From positions 310,001-374,000 of the forward strand of contig VZTG01001879.1 in the NCBI GenBank assembly GCA_013397845.1: a stretch of DNA of 64,000 nucleotides, written 5' to 3'. Positions 37,426 to 50,160 of this stretch are shown here, piece after piece (within the stretch, counting starts at the first letter, position 1; each line of letters begins with the position of its first letter). The stretch is from Melanocharis versteri. Lineage: Eukaryota; Chordata; Aves; Passeriformes; Melanocharitidae. The notes beneath the pieces are model-generated. The model did no database searches. It saw nothing but the letters and a program-made list of their open reading frames with translations, and was not told the origin of the DNA. A program made the position numbers and the translations under genes.

Positions 37426-37900
37426 AAAGCATTTGCAACCTGGCAAACGTCAGTGAACCTGAGAAGAGTCCCCGAAATCTCTTTTGGCTTTCATGATCTT
37501 AATGCCCAGAAAGCACTGTTGAAAATATTGCCCTGTGTGCTCTTGTCTCCTCCTCCCTTACTTGTTCGGGGAGACAGATGCTCTCTTTCAAGGCTAAGCA
37601 GCACACAGACAGTTCTCCCAAAATCAGATCCTGACTGTGAAGACATAGAAGGGAGTGGTGTTCCACGAACTACTGAACACAAGTGTTGAGGTTCATGACC
37701 CTTGTGTGCTAAACTAAATGCAGTTTACCCAGAGCCAAATCTGTCATGTACGGTTTCCTTACAGCACTGCTTGGCTGTCACCGTTCTCTGCTTTGAGGAA
37801 CAAACCCAACTGTTTGTGGATCTGGTTGCAATGTCTGGAAATCTCACTAGAATTTGTTCTAGCTGTGTGTTCCCCCTTGGGTTTTAAATCCACTATTCGG
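37426..37900 (+). other. Candidate exon, probably non-coding or 5' UTR (475 bp)
   Basis: It begins after a strong 3' splice site (CTTCTTTGATTGTTTTTGCAG, AG at 37424-37425) and ends at CTATTCGG followed by GTAAGTGG at 37901, an ideal donor. Alternatively it is the 3' part of a longer first exon starting in the island. A frame is open from before the exon to a stop at about 37687 but has no recognisable domain, and no frame is open across the whole exon, so a coding role for the full segment is unlikely. Its adjacency to the CpG island is the main reason to take it seriously. Confidence 0.4.
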
Positions 37901-40900
37901 GTAAGTGGGTTTGCAGAAGTCTGACCTCATCCTTCAAGGGTAAAGTAACAGCTTAAGTTGTGCTTGAGTTCTGCGTCAATTTGTGTTTGTTTGTTGTTGT
38001 ATATGTTAGTCCCGAAAGTAACTTCGTGTCTTTTCCTGAGAAACTAATTTGTCTGAAGGAGTAATTTGTACTCTTAAATGCTGTAGCTCATTCAGTGATC
38101 TTAATGACAAAGATGTTGGGATGACGGGGAGCCTGGCATCTCAGGTGTTGGCGTTTTGAGAAGATGCTTGCTAAGAAGGTAATACACCCAAATGCAGGTC
38201 TGAAATGAAAGCAAACTCAGTGTTTCTCTTCTTGACTGTCACCTAGACATTTCTGAGCTGGAGTGCTTTTGCAGCAACATCTCCTATTCCATTTTGCTTC
38301 TTTGTGCCCCTTTCACAAGCCAAAAGAGGAAGGAGATTAAAAGTCGGAGCAAAGGTTTTGTCAGTGTACGTCAAAAACACTATAAAATAAATACTGTGGG
38401 GGGGGGGAAAGTGTTATCCACTCAGAGTATAAAAGTTGTTGTAAAAATAATTGTAAGTATTTATCCTGTTAATTCTGAGTATAATGCTGGTAGTAGGGAC
38501 TCACATGTTGATGTTGATGGGATTCCTTTAAATTGTGTACCTGTTATATGTGGGTATTATACAGTAGCTAGGCTCACACCAAAATTCTGGATGCAGTGAA
38601 TTCAGTGGGAATTTTGCCACTGACCTAAGGAGAATTGAATTGAACCCACAGACTGTGTAGTGTGAGGTGTCGGGCCAAACTGAAAACATTTGGCTGATTC
38701 AGCTCTGCAACTGTGGCAAAGTTTATAGTCCTGCATATGCTGCTATGGTTAATATATTATCATAATAGCTTTACCATAAATTAGTTAAATTAGGGAGTTA
38801 TAAAATAACTTGGTTCTAATGTACTTTAAGAAAAAAGGTGTGGTATGCTTCAGTCTATCAGGATTGCTTCTTATAAATGTTTTCTAAAGTATCATATGAC
38901 ACTAAATTGACATTTAAGTAATTGCTGCAACAACACAGAACACTGAATTACACTGAAGCCAGTACACTTTGCATCCCAATTAGATTTCAACTGCAATTTA
39001 AAAATAAGCGCTCTATTTTATTGCCTTTGCAAAGTGTACTAGACTTAGTTACCAGATCATAACATTTAACAGCTCCAAATGCAAGGTAAAAATGATATTA
39101 GAGTAATTTGCATGTCCCTAATACTGATTATGTGCTATAGGGAAATATTTGGGGTGAAAACCAAAAAAGTGATATTGCTTTAGTATACTTGCAAAATTTT
39201 CAAAGTTATAGAAACGCTCTTTTTTCCGAGAATGGACTTTTAAGTAAATTTCAGCTTTTGTAGGCAGTATTGGTCAATTTATCATGCAGGAACGGAGAAT
39301 TTAATTAAAATGTCTAAGCTAAAGCATTAGAGGTATTATAAGTATGATATACCTAAAAGTAAAACTATAGAATGTGAACTGCCAACAATTTTTATGTAGC
39401 AAACAGACTGACAGGTTTGATTCATTCATACCTGCATGCATTCAGTGATCAAAATGAAGTAATAACTATTCATAAGAGTATGAAATACTTTCAAATTTGG
39501 GAAGTAATATTCCTTCCTAATCTCTGTTTTTGCTGCAAAACGATTTCAATGAGCCACCGTCCTGCGTTGGTAAAAAGTGTCATAGCTCTATGGATCTCAA
39601 CAGCACTGTTATGATTGACACCATCTGAAGACCACGCACAATATTTCTGTGTATGTTTGGATTAAGATATGTTTATTTGGGCATCACTTAAGGGTCTAAA
39701 TTGGCAGGGTGCATGTTGAGTTGCAGCTGAGCAAACCTGCCATTTAACTGAGTCAAGTTACAAATATTTTCCAGCTTTGACATTCTTCTCACCTTTTACA
39801 TGAGGAATTATGGAGATTTTTTTATACTTTTCTAATATTTAAAAATACAAATATGAAAATTTCCCCATGATCTCATGTGTAAAAGTTCTTGTTTTACAGG
39901 TATTGTAGTTTCATACCAGGTAAAGCAACATAAAGCAGAACTAGCATTTCCATACATTGTGGTCTAGACAGTAAATGAAGTCTTGTCAAGATTCCAGCAA
40001 AAAGTTCGAGATCCTGTTGAGATGATGAATATTAACAGTCTTGTAAAAAGTCTATTTTTAGATGATTTAATGTTGAGTTATCATTGGCAACTTACCTGTA
40101 AAATCTCCAAAGAACTTGGAAGCTGACAGCTACAGCCAGAATTCTATTACAGATTCTCTTTAGGCAGAAGATGTTAAGAAGTAACATAATGAAAAATATG
40201 TAAATAAAGTAATATTTTAGTGTACTGCTTAAGAAAACTTTGAAATACTTGTATGAGAAAACCTCCTCCCTTGAGGAGTAGATATGGAAAGATTGTGACT
40301 AAAAGCTATGACATAAGTTTTAAATTGGTACCACCAGAAATAACTTCTGGAGAGAAAGCAATGTTTTATATCCCTTTTAAAGCTGTATGAAAGTTAGTAT
40401 CAAAACAGCTACCAGGGAAAAACAGCACAAGTAAATAGTGCTGAATGTATGTATAGGAGTGTATGCGTCCACATAGGTAAAGTTTTAAACAGAAAATAAT
40501 TCCTGTTAATTTATTTGATTTTTTTTTAAAAGAGCTCACAAAATGTGCCATATCTAGACTGGCAAGTGCAGGTCCTGTGTGCTTCAGCCAGCACAATGAA
40601 ATCAGTTATTTTTATGCCAATATGTTGAATTATACCCAGGTAGGCTGAATTAATAAATACGAGCTCTAACAACACAGACCCCTTTTTCACCTGGATCTGC
40701 TGACTGATTTTAGTCTTCACCTGTCTAGAGTTGTCACAGAATAAGACAAAAACTGTTGTTGCCATGTCTGTTTGGTGTAATGGGAAGGTTGTAGTGTGAG
40801 AAGGGTAGAAGTCAGCATATTACTTCTGCAGAGACATGGTCTCTTCTAACTCTGTTGAACTGCTGGGAGAATGGAGGGAGAGGAAAAAAACCCCTACAAA

Positions 40901-43900
40901 CCTGTTCATTGTTCACCTCTTGTATAAGCTTAGTTGTATGCACAGGTGCAAACGTCCAGGGCTGGACTAATTCCACAGTCAACAGTAAGAAAATTGAATT
41001 GTGCTTGAGCTTTCCACTTTCAGATGTTCTCATCTTTGTACATTTCTTCTTGAAATGTCCAAGAATGTGCTTCAGTATTTTCTGTTGGCTTTTCCTTTTC
41101 TTACTTCTCTGTCTCCTGGGAAATAATGTTGTTGGTCGTACTGAGGTAGTCATAACCAAATCTTCTGTTTTGCTTGAGGCGTAGTTCTCTCGCCTCACTT
41201 TTTACATGTGCCTTATTGTAATATTTGTGAAAGTAAATTTCTGAAATTAATGTAGGTGTTTATATATATATGTGTGTATACGCTTAATATAAAGGAATAT
41301 AAGTTTTCTTCTTGAAGCCAGTACACATCTTTTCTGTGATCAGCTGGAATAATCTGCAGGTACACTTTAAATATTGAAACATTTTCTTAGCCTATGTGTT
41401 CTGGATGTGTGAGCATTGATGTTATTTCTATTAACATTTACTGACACTTTGATGCCTCAGCCACTTTTGGGGACTCGTTAGTAAAGGAATGTGTTTACTA
41501 TGTAATGCAGACCTTGCTTTGAAGGCATGGCTTTCCAAACAAATGGATGGGTAAGGGTTCTGGCCTGGAGAACAAGAGGGGTTGGTTTGCCAAACATATT
41601 TTGACTTGATTAGCCTTTCCCTTTTTCCTATGATGTATGTGGTAGCTGTTTCCTCTTTCTGTGGTTGTTTCTGGTTTTTGTTTGTAAAAATTTGTTTATT
41701 TGTTTGTTTGTTTTGTTTTGTTTTTCAAATTAATTCACTGTAAGAAAGGTAATACCCTAGTGGATGCCTAGTTCATAGAAGAGGATATTTATGACACTGA
41801 TAAAACCTAGCGTTACAACTTTCTCAATTAGAGATAAGTAATCAGAGCTAAAAATTCATGGATTATTCTAAATTTTAATTTATGATAGAATGAAAACCCC
41901 ACCATCCAGATCTTAGAAGCAGACTCCAAATACAGTTTTATGATATTTATTTAAATCTAATTTTGGCACCAAAGATTTCCCTTCCATTTCATACCCAGAT
42001 ATATTTTTCTGACTTTTTTTTTTTTTTTTTTACTGAATATTTGGGTAGTTTTAATCAGACAGAGTCTCAAGTCACCTTGCTGGGAAGTACAAGGTGTGAT
42101 CTGAAAGGAAAAAAAAATAATCACTTTCCTGATTATTTGGCTTTTGCTGTTGAAAATTCTGAAGCTAGGGGAAATGATTACTCTGACAGAACTATAGAAA
42201 CTATCTTGTTTCAGTACATTCTAAAATATTTTATATTTTGAGTAACCCTGGCTCCGGGGCATTTTATACTTGCTTCTGGAAGTTTCCAGTCCTAGTATTC
42301 AGTTTAACATCTCCGTCTTTGTCTTTCCATTTAGCCTTGCCATGTTAAAACAATGAATCATCTTGTCCATTAAGTACAGTTGGAACGTCTGTTTATGCAC
42401 TGAATTTGTTTTGTAATGTTGCCTTGATAATTGATTGGAACTGTGGCAACTCCTGACTGCTTTCCCATATGAATTTGGGCTATTCCCAGTGCTGTTCTGA
42501 GCAGTAGAAGCATAAGCCATCCCCAGACCTGGAATGTCTTTATCCTCTAAGGATTTAACTTGTCTTTCTCATGAAACTGTAAGGTGGCATTTTTGTTTTC
42601 TGTCTTCATGCATATGACATTGCGTAGAGGCTGTAATAGTTCCTATAATAGTTGAACAAGGAATGTTGTTTTTGTAGGTTCACTTTGATACATTCTGTTT
42701 TGTTGATGGATTTTAAATTGGTGCTGATTAAAATATTGGAGCATTAAATAGCAAGTGAAACAAAACTATAATGGCATTCTTTGAATAATTTAGAGAAATG
42801 GCATGGTGGAAAGGAAGGGGCTACAGGGCAGGGAGGCTGTGCCAGCAAATGTAAATTTGTACCTCTTGCCTTGTGAGTGGGCTTGAAGATAGCACTCTGG
42901 TTGGTATTTAAATAGTGTTTTGAAAATAAATGCCCTTTTATTAAAAAGGCATTACACTGGCAGTTCCTTGACTCATTAAATAGCGTTTGCCTTAACTATG
43001 TAGTAGTATCATAGAGACTATTTTCTTCATTTCCATGAAAAAAATCTTTATTGCATTTGGAAGGTAAATACTGAAGGATCTACTTAATAAATAACCCAAA
43101 ATACTGTGTAAAATGTGTTCTTTTTAAGATGGCTTTGTGATCTTGTCTTGTGCACTGTGACGTCCAAAAATATTTTTCGTGTGCTCTCTGTGGCCAATTT
43201 TCATTGAGTTCATTGAGTTGTTGATGCCACATTCATGTGGAAAGGATCAAAGAGTAGAAACGAGGAGTAGCAATTATTGGGTAGAACCTTCTCCTGAAGG
43301 CAGAATAAAGTAGAACTGTTAGTTTGTGATAAAGAACCCAAGAGCCAGTGGAAAAAAGCAAGAAAAAAGAGTTGCTATTGTCAACGACTGCATTGCGCTT
43401 TGCTGTACAAACCTTCCAGTATTTTGTTCAATACTTATCACTCTGAAGCTCTGAAAACTACAGAGCTGTCTAAACTGCTGGCATTTGTAGTGAGGGGGAG
43501 GAATGGGAGGCTGAGAAGAGATACTCCTTCTCCAGAAGTTGGATTGAGTAAATTTGTGTAGTGTAACCAGATGTCCTCATCAGTTTCATCTCTTTGGCTG
43601 ATAGTCACCGTGGTTTCATGTGGGAGGTCATGGTTGCTGCTAGACAAGAAGTGGGTGTGAGTAAAATTTTTTAGGAGGTAAGTGAGAGGAGGTTCTGTAA
43701 TGAGAAGCTATACACAGAGAGATCAAGGGACCCCTGCGTTATATTCATATCAGCAGGACTGCAAAACAGATGAGATGCTGTGTTCTGGTATAGGTAGAAT
43801 ATTTCAAGACTTCTGCGTCATTTTTAAATATAAGACATCCTCATAATCAAGTCCTGACATCGTTAATGTGTTCCCTACAATGTTCAAACACGAATTAGAG

Positions 43901-45053
43901 GGAATGGGAACACAGTATTCGATTTTTATTTAACTTAGAGGTGTGAATTTTTGGCTTTCTAGCTACTTGGAATTCCAAGAGATATTCAAGCCTGTAAATC
44001 CATTTAAAAACTGGAAGAAAGTGGGTTTTTTTAGAACACAATATATGTTTTAGGGAAACACGGTCTTTTCTAGTCCTGATGACGTTGGACTTCTGTATAT
44101 TCTCTATGGCAGGACTGCTCCCAGTCCAGGTATTGATTTCAGTTAACACTGAAGTAGCCTGAGGGATGGTCAGTTGTTTGTGTTAATGGTACTGCTGGGT
44201 GCAGCCTAAATTGCTTCAAGCATTTGGCCTACAAAGGCAAGTTTTAATGAAACAAAAAAGAATTTACCACTGTTTTTATTCATTGTGCCATTGTGGAGGA
44301 TGTCTTGTTATTTTTCACTGAGAAGTGGTAATAATCTGATTAGAACAGAAGCATATATTGTTGGGGTTTTTGTTTGTGTGTGTAGTCATTGTTTTCCTAA
44401 TGTCCAGGCTGAAAAGCTAGTCCCAGCTCAATTACTTTAATTTTTTGGAGAGGACTATATTGCCAATGTAAAGGTGGGAAAAGGATCACCTTATAGAAAC
44501 TGCAGTGTCTAGAGTGAGATTCTGATCTTGGAAGGGTTTGATCATGTGGGCTGTAGGTGCTTGCTGTATGCACCAGATCAGTGAGCTGATTTTTCAGGCT
44601 TTCTGAATTCTTCTGTTTTGGCACTTGTTTCGGGGAGTGAGCACACAAGTGATCTCACAGAAGAGATGATTAAGTGACACCTGAGAGTTTTTCAGAGTTC
44701 TTAGCAGCATTGAGCAGTTGTTCCATTGCAGGGAGGGTTAAGCTGAAGCTGCATCCGTGACTAGCTTATTTTCCCTCTTATTCCTGCACCAACACGATGC
44801 CAGTTTGATGGCAGATGGACATTTTTAGCCCAAGGCTTTTGTATTCTGCAAACTCAAACTCTGTTTTATGATTTTCTTAGCATAAAAAGAGGAAAGTGGC
44901 AAAATTATGTATTGATGTATTTTGACAGTCGTATAGGACTGTTTTGTTTTGTTTGTTTGTTTGTTTTGGGTTTTTTTTAGACCTAGTTAAAATATTTAGA
45001 TCCATTAAGTTCTGATTGTATTCAGCATATCTAGTGGAAACCTGAGGAATACA
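37901..45053. other. AT-rich non-coding DNA, no gene recognised (possible first intron)
   Basis: It starts with the GTAAGT site. It holds G10 at 38398-38407, a TTTG-rich tract at about 41691-41726, a T run at about 42014-42031 and another TTTG/T tract at about 44941-44978. Open frames reach about 128 residues (40812-41198 minus and its 109-residue plus-strand overlap) but lack domains. The sequence near 38600-38660 resembles phrases found in very old tetrapod repeats. If the island promotes plus-strand transcription, this is probably intron. Confidence 0.6.
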
Positions 45054-45235
45054 TAGGATGATTCAGGTTGGAAGGATCCTAAGGAAGATCTCTAGTCCAG
45101 TTTCCTGCTCTGTGTTAGCTGTGAGATCAGATCAGGTTGCTCAGGACTTTCTTCAATCCAATCTTGAAATCATCTGAGGAAGGAGTGCACAAAGTCTGGC
45201 AGCTGGTTACTTTTTCACATCAAAAAGCCAAAGAG
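45054..45235 (-). mobile_element. Old CR1 LINE 3' UTR fragment
   Basis: Read on the plus strand it shows the reverse-complement order of CR1 3' sequence: CATAGGATGATTCAGGTTGG, then CTAGTCCAGTTTCCTGCTC, then GATCAGATCAGGTTGCTCAG, then TTCAATCCAATCTTGAAA. These match the ends of older CR1 subfamilies (a GGTTGCTCAGGGC...CCAGTCTGATCTTGAAA-type phrase). It is strongly diverged and short, so it is an old copy. Confidence 0.8.
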
Positions 45236-45710
45236 AGCCTGATAATTTTGGAAAAGTGGGAGTTCTAGATAATGGCCATCTTCCTAGAAATAAGTCCAAG
45301 AGTAAGTGGTGCTAAAATGGTTCCACTGATGATCTGAAGTACCACTTACAAAACATACATTTACAAAACATAATGCAAGCTGCCTTATTTTAGGATGTTC
45401 CAGAAAAGATACTGTGGAAAGCTAATAATTTGCTAATATCCATAGTGTTCTGAATAAAAAGAATCCTAACTATTCCTAGACTTGCAACCCCTTATCTGAG
45501 TTCACCTAGAAACTTAGGTGACTTTTTGAGAAATACAGAGGAGTATGCCAGCTGTCTGGCCCTTCAACTATGTGCGTAAATCAGAAGTGCAGGTAAGAGT
45601 TTGTGACAAGAAAGGTCTTGGCAACCTGAGTAACTGAAATATTCCAGTGTTATAATAGCACAGAAGTCTCTGGTCATTATGGGAAGAGTCTGAAAGACAA
45701 TGCTTTACTG
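45236..45710. other. Unique sequence, nothing recognised
   Basis: This contains a short direct duplication of a TTACAAAACATA word near 45345-45372. No gene or named repeat is visible. Confidence 0.55.
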
Positions 45711-45825
45711 TTTTTGTTTTCTTTTTTTGGCGGGGGGGAGGGAGGAGAGGTTGTGTGGGGTGGATGTGTTTTTTTGTTTTGTTCTGTGTGAGTTTGCTTG
45801 TTTTGATTTGGGTTTTTTTTTGATC
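45711..45825 (+). repeat. T/G-rich strand-asymmetric low-complexity tract
   Basis: Almost every base on the plus strand is T or G: a T7 run, then GGCGGGGGGGAGGGAGG, then TG-rich words and T9. The antisense gives the proline/lysine-rich open frames at 45568-46003, which are therefore artefacts of composition. The G runs could form a G-quadruplex. Confidence 0.85.
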
Positions 45826-46897
45826 CCCCACAAGGTCCCAGCTTTGGGACAGTAATGTGGCTGCTTGTTCTGATGTTCCGCTTGACACGCTGCCCACAGG
45901 GTGGGTGGATTTCTCTGGTGTCCCCTGTGTCTGGCTTAAGGAATCTGACAAAGAACCAGCAACTCCACTGCATCTTTATGTCCTGGGGTCTTCTTATGTA
46001 CAAGCCTACAAGTGAATTTCACTATTTTCCTTCAATATTCCTATGGAAGAGATTTCCATACAACATAGCCTGCATGCAGTAGTACAACCTTGCTGGTAGT
46101 ATATTTTCCTGATATAAAAGAGTACTGTTTTTCTTTAGAAAGCACATTATAACTTTTGGTATTAACTGCCATTGTCTCACATATCCTAATTAATTCTGAT
46201 ATTTAGGATAATTAATTTGTTAATGCTTCTGCAGTCATGTAATAGGGTACATTGGTCCACCAGCAGTCTCAAGGCACTCATATTAAAAGATTGTTTAGAG
46301 ACTCACTTTCTTTGCTTAATAATATTTTAATAAGACCTTTCATTGAGCTCTGTGGCCATTAAAGTCTTATTTTTGAAATTTTTCTCTACCTTGTCTTGTC
46401 CTCAAGTATTTGTTTTTTGTTTTGTTTTCTTTAAATCTGACATCAGATTTTATCTTTGTTCCACTGCTCTTTGCAGGTTTTGTTTTTAACAAGTGGATGG
46501 GTAAGAACTTCTTTCTTTACAGATATGATTCAGAAATCTTTGATCAATGGTTTTCTTTGAAGCCTACACTCCTGGTAATACTTCAGGTGTCAAAGCTAAG
46601 GGTAAAATATGATTGAGAAACTAGTTCAGTAAATAGAAGTCATTTATGATTTTCCTAATGTAGGGAAAAAATAAGAACTCTATCTGGTACCAAAGTTGTG
46701 AAAATTAGGCAGTGGCTGACTTTGTGATGCAAATCCCAAGACAGGTTTCTCCCATTTCTAATATTTTATGTGTTTCTTGAGAGTTAGCATTTGTACTTCA
46801 ACAGTTGTTTTTTAAAATGTGTCTATGTTGGAGAAAGGGTGTGTGAAGCCAATCCATGCAGTAGAAGGAATTGCACTGAACTAATAGCTTTTTCAGG
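45826..46897. other. AT-rich non-coding DNA, no gene recognised
   Basis: Short frames only; no named repeat, RNA gene or domain seen. Confidence 0.6.
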
Positions 46898-47140
46898 AAT
46901 GTGCGTTCTCTGGTCGTAACTTACGGAGCCTTGAATCTGGCACAGAGAAACGAACGGTGTGCAGGGTGCCATGAAGAGCTCTCATCGTCAGAGCAGCACC
47001 GTACAGTGCGTGTCTGTGTTTACCACACTTTGTCGTTTGTATGTTTTTGCTACAGAAGACGACAGCAATCACAGCAGGCACTACTGAGCAGTGTGGCTGG
47101 GAACTCTGCTGCCATCTGTGTTAGTGCTGCCTGTTCCCGT
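46898..47140. promoter_or_regulatory. Isolated CpG-rich patch, possible regulatory element
   Basis: About a dozen CpG dinucleotides occur in roughly 240 bp (for example GGTCGTAACTTACGGAGCC, AACGAACGG, AGACGACAGC), while the surrounding kilobases have almost none. An 89-residue plus frame (46901-47170) spans it without a recognisable domain. A 3' splice-like TTTGTATGTTTTTGCTACAG ends at 47055, but no good donor follows. It is too small and GC-modest to be a classic island. It may be an enhancer, an orphan promoter or a recent insertion not yet decayed by methylation. Confidence 0.35.
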
Positions 47141-48722
47141 TGTGTGCTTGCTTCCATATGTATAGTTTAGCACTTAGTCTCTACAGCCACTGGAGTAATA
47201 TATCTGAAAACAGTTGGGATAATTAGAGTTGATGGCAAACAGTCATTTAAGAAGTTAATTAGTTTGTTTTCAATATATGTTCTCTAATTTTACTCTTTTT
47301 TCTTTAATATCTCCTACTCCTTCAGAAACATTTCATGAGATACTATTGCTCAGTCCAAACTTGAACTCATCCCTTTTGGCTTTGTACATCGTAATAACCT
47401 CCACAGCAACCACTGTGATGCCATAAACAGAGGGTTTGACTTCAGGTGAAGAATGTAGGCAGTAAAAGCAGAATAACCCATAAAGGAGAATGTGGGAGGA
47501 TGGGGAGGACAGGGAAAGTGATTATTCTGGCTTTCTGTGTAGCGATACACCACCCACCCCCCCAGAACGTGTTTTTTTTTTAATCTTTACTGATAGCTGA
47601 AAGAAAATAAATTCTTTTAAGATGTCAGAGTAGAACTTCCATTTTAGACAGTATGATTGAAAATATATACAAGTAATGGAGTTTTATTCTGCATAAGGTT
47701 TCTTTTTCTCTCTTTCCATTCATTTAAAAAAAATCACTTTAGTAAATCCACCGTGGGAGGATAGTTTTGCTGCTGTACTTTTCCCAGGATGCAGCAAAAG
47801 AAATTGCATTTGCAGTTCACAGAGAATGAAATTAGACTTGCTCTGTCCGGATGATCCACTACTCCTACACCCAGCACATTTCTGGGAGAGACTCTTGCAT
47901 GCTATAAGAGACAGTGCCCTGACTGTACTTGCACCTGCTCTTGTGCATGAAGGAACAGGCACAGATTTGGGCCCACGTAGTCCCCAAATTAGAATTAGGC
48001 ACTGTAGGGAGTGCCTCTCTGTGTGTCTGCCTCCTCTCTGAGGCGTCATTCTTGAAAGGGGAGACTTCAAACATATCACTTTGTTTGCTTGTAGGGATTG
48101 AGACAACTTTCTGTTCTGTAATAGATTTATACCTGCTCAGAAATACCATGGTCTCAGAGAGCATCAGGCAGTTGAAGGGTATCCATTTTCATCTTGCATC
48201 ATCTCATGTTCACAACATAGTTGGGTGCTGGACTGTAAAAAGTAATTGGAAAATGCAAATCTCATTGTGGCGTCTGGAAGAGTGGACTGTCATTATTTTT
48301 TTTTTTTAGTTGGATGGTAGTGAGAACCGCACACACTCCTTTTTCTTTTTGAGGAATAAAATCTTGCTCTTTAACCTTTCAGCCATCCATCCATTAGAGA
48401 TTATGTACATAAACCTTTATTTCTAGTCTTTTTTATCTGGCCAGTTCTTTCTTTTGGGCTGTGGCTTCTCAAAAGCAGCTTCAGTTAGACAAACACTCAA
48501 ATGACCTTAGTGCTCATGTAGCAACTTAAGTACCTGCGTGCCAGACTGCACAGCAATAAGTACTTCCTTTTCTTGTGGAACAGAAATTGAATGCATATAG
48601 TGCCTATGGAGAAAAAATTCTCCAATAAGAGCAGAGAAAGCCCAAGGATCAGCAAGGATCTCCATTTAATATAATGCTGATCCTGTGCTCCACAAAGCTG
48701 GTTAACGTGAGGAGACTCACAC
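47141..48722. other. Non-coding sequence, no gene recognised
   Basis: Includes a GC-richer patch at about 47740-48060 with several overlapping short frames on both strands (71-128 residues), none recognisable, and T-run tracts near 47572 and 48296. No named repeat is visible. Confidence 0.55.
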
Positions 48723-48740
48723 TATATACACGTGTATATA
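48723..48740. repeat. 18-bp perfect palindrome with a CACGTG core
   Basis: TATATACACGTGTATATA is its own reverse complement and has the E-box hexamer CACGTG at its centre. It is embedded in a TA/TG-rich stretch (about 48721-48780), so it may simply come from alternating purine-pyrimidine simple sequence. Confidence 0.9.
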
Positions 48741-48810
48741 TATGTATATCTATTTATGTGTGTATGTATATATAAAATAAGCGCTTTGTGTTCAACAGTT
48801 GCAGCAGTTT

Positions 48811-49179
48811 TCATTTACATTTCAAAGGCAGAGAGAGACTGAGAGTACTCATATCTGTAATTCCAATATTCTGATAGTCCCTCCATCTGGATGGTTGTTC
48901 CTGTGAAACTGACAGAGTCTGGACAGTTTTCATCAATTTCATTTGTTCCATCTTCTCAGATGAGCCTTTAATCTCCTGCTTGCTGATCCCTGGTTTATAA
49001 TCAGATTTGACAGTGATAGGATGGCAGTAAATATCTTGATTTAAAAGTCTATAACAAAGTAGAACTGTTGTTTCTCTCCTTACTCCTTGTCGAGTTAAAA
49101 TTTTAATTGTGAAGTGTGAATAACTTTGAACCATAAAGCTGCCAAGTTTCAGGCCATTTTCAGGTGGGTCTGTTAACAA
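48811..49179 (-). other. Uncharacterised 122-residue open frame
   Basis: This is one of the few longer frames in AT-rich DNA that does not come from low-complexity or repeat sequence. It starts at an ATG within a region reading TDPPENGLKLGSFMVQSYS, has no hydrophobic segment and ends LSLPLKCK. Upstream on the minus strand, a weak 3' splice-like CACTTGTTAACAG precedes ACCCACCTG. I recognise no family. It may be chance (a frame of this size is expected occasionally in 64 kb), an exon or an old pseudogene piece. Confidence 0.2.
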
Positions 49180-50159
49180 GTGACATGTTTACTTTTTTCC
49201 CTCTCAAAAAAGACAAGTAAAAGGCTAATTTGTGACCTGCTTCTTAATATTTTTGGAAATGAATTTGATGTCAGCTTGACTAATTATTCTGTTTCCCCAG
49301 AGGTTGATAACATACTGTTCCAAATAAGATCTAGAATAATAGATATCTGACATGTGGATAATAATTTTTATTCCTAAATAAAGCCATTCCTGAATAATCT
49401 TAATGCTGTAGACAAAAACCTTATAGTTAAGTGAATGAAAATATGTTTAATAGTTGCATTTGGCAAAAGTCGGTTCATGTTTTGGGGGTTTTTTTTCATT
49501 GTTTTGTATACACTTGTTAGCTGCATAATTTCTGCATCTATTTTGCTTCCCATCAGACTGGAAAAATATTTTCTCTTTGCTTTTTAAGCCATCCTCTGCA
49601 TAATCTTACAGGTCGAATTAATGGTAAAAATACTCAAAATAGAAGGTTGGAGATCTACACAAAATGATGAGCATACCCAGGTTAAGTGCAACTGGTGCAT
49701 ATGGAATAAAGCAATTTTGCCAAAACTGTAAGCTGTAATCAGTCACGGTTCATTTTAATAAAGTTTTTTTTCCTTGAATAATTTTACCTGGTTATGTCTC
49801 TCCTTTACTTTTTATATTCTTATTTATAATTTTGGCATTATCCCATTGTAGCCTGTCTGCCTGTACTTAATCCTGGGAGGAAAAAGACTCTAAATACACT
49901 GCCATATTTTATTTCTTTCTCTCACTCTTCTTTTCACAATACCCTAATTTCCATGTCTTTACTGTTCCAAAAATTCTTCCCCCTTTATTCAGTTCCTGTA
50001 ACCTCAGTTAAATCCGAGCTTCACTGTCTGAGACAAGAATTTAAATGTGGTTTTTCCCCTCCTGCTAAGCCCTTGCCTTTTTATATTGGGATTTGGTGTT
50101 CCTGCCACCTGTGTATTCAAATGTCCATCTGGCACACTACAGAGTTTTCTAATTTTTTA

Positions 50160-50160
<1 letters not shown>
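49180..50160. other. AT-rich non-coding DNA, nothing recognised
   Basis: No frame, repeat family or RNA feature could be supported here. Confidence 0.6.

Noticed and set aside
36685..37446. Long open frames (141-253 residues) crossing the N gap on both strands
   Set aside because: Most of their length is undetermined bases, which never produce stops. The sequenced parts show no domain.
45568..46003. Two minus-strand ORFs rich in proline, lysine and threonine (108 and 127 residues)
   Set aside because: The biased segment is the antisense of a T/G low-complexity tract.
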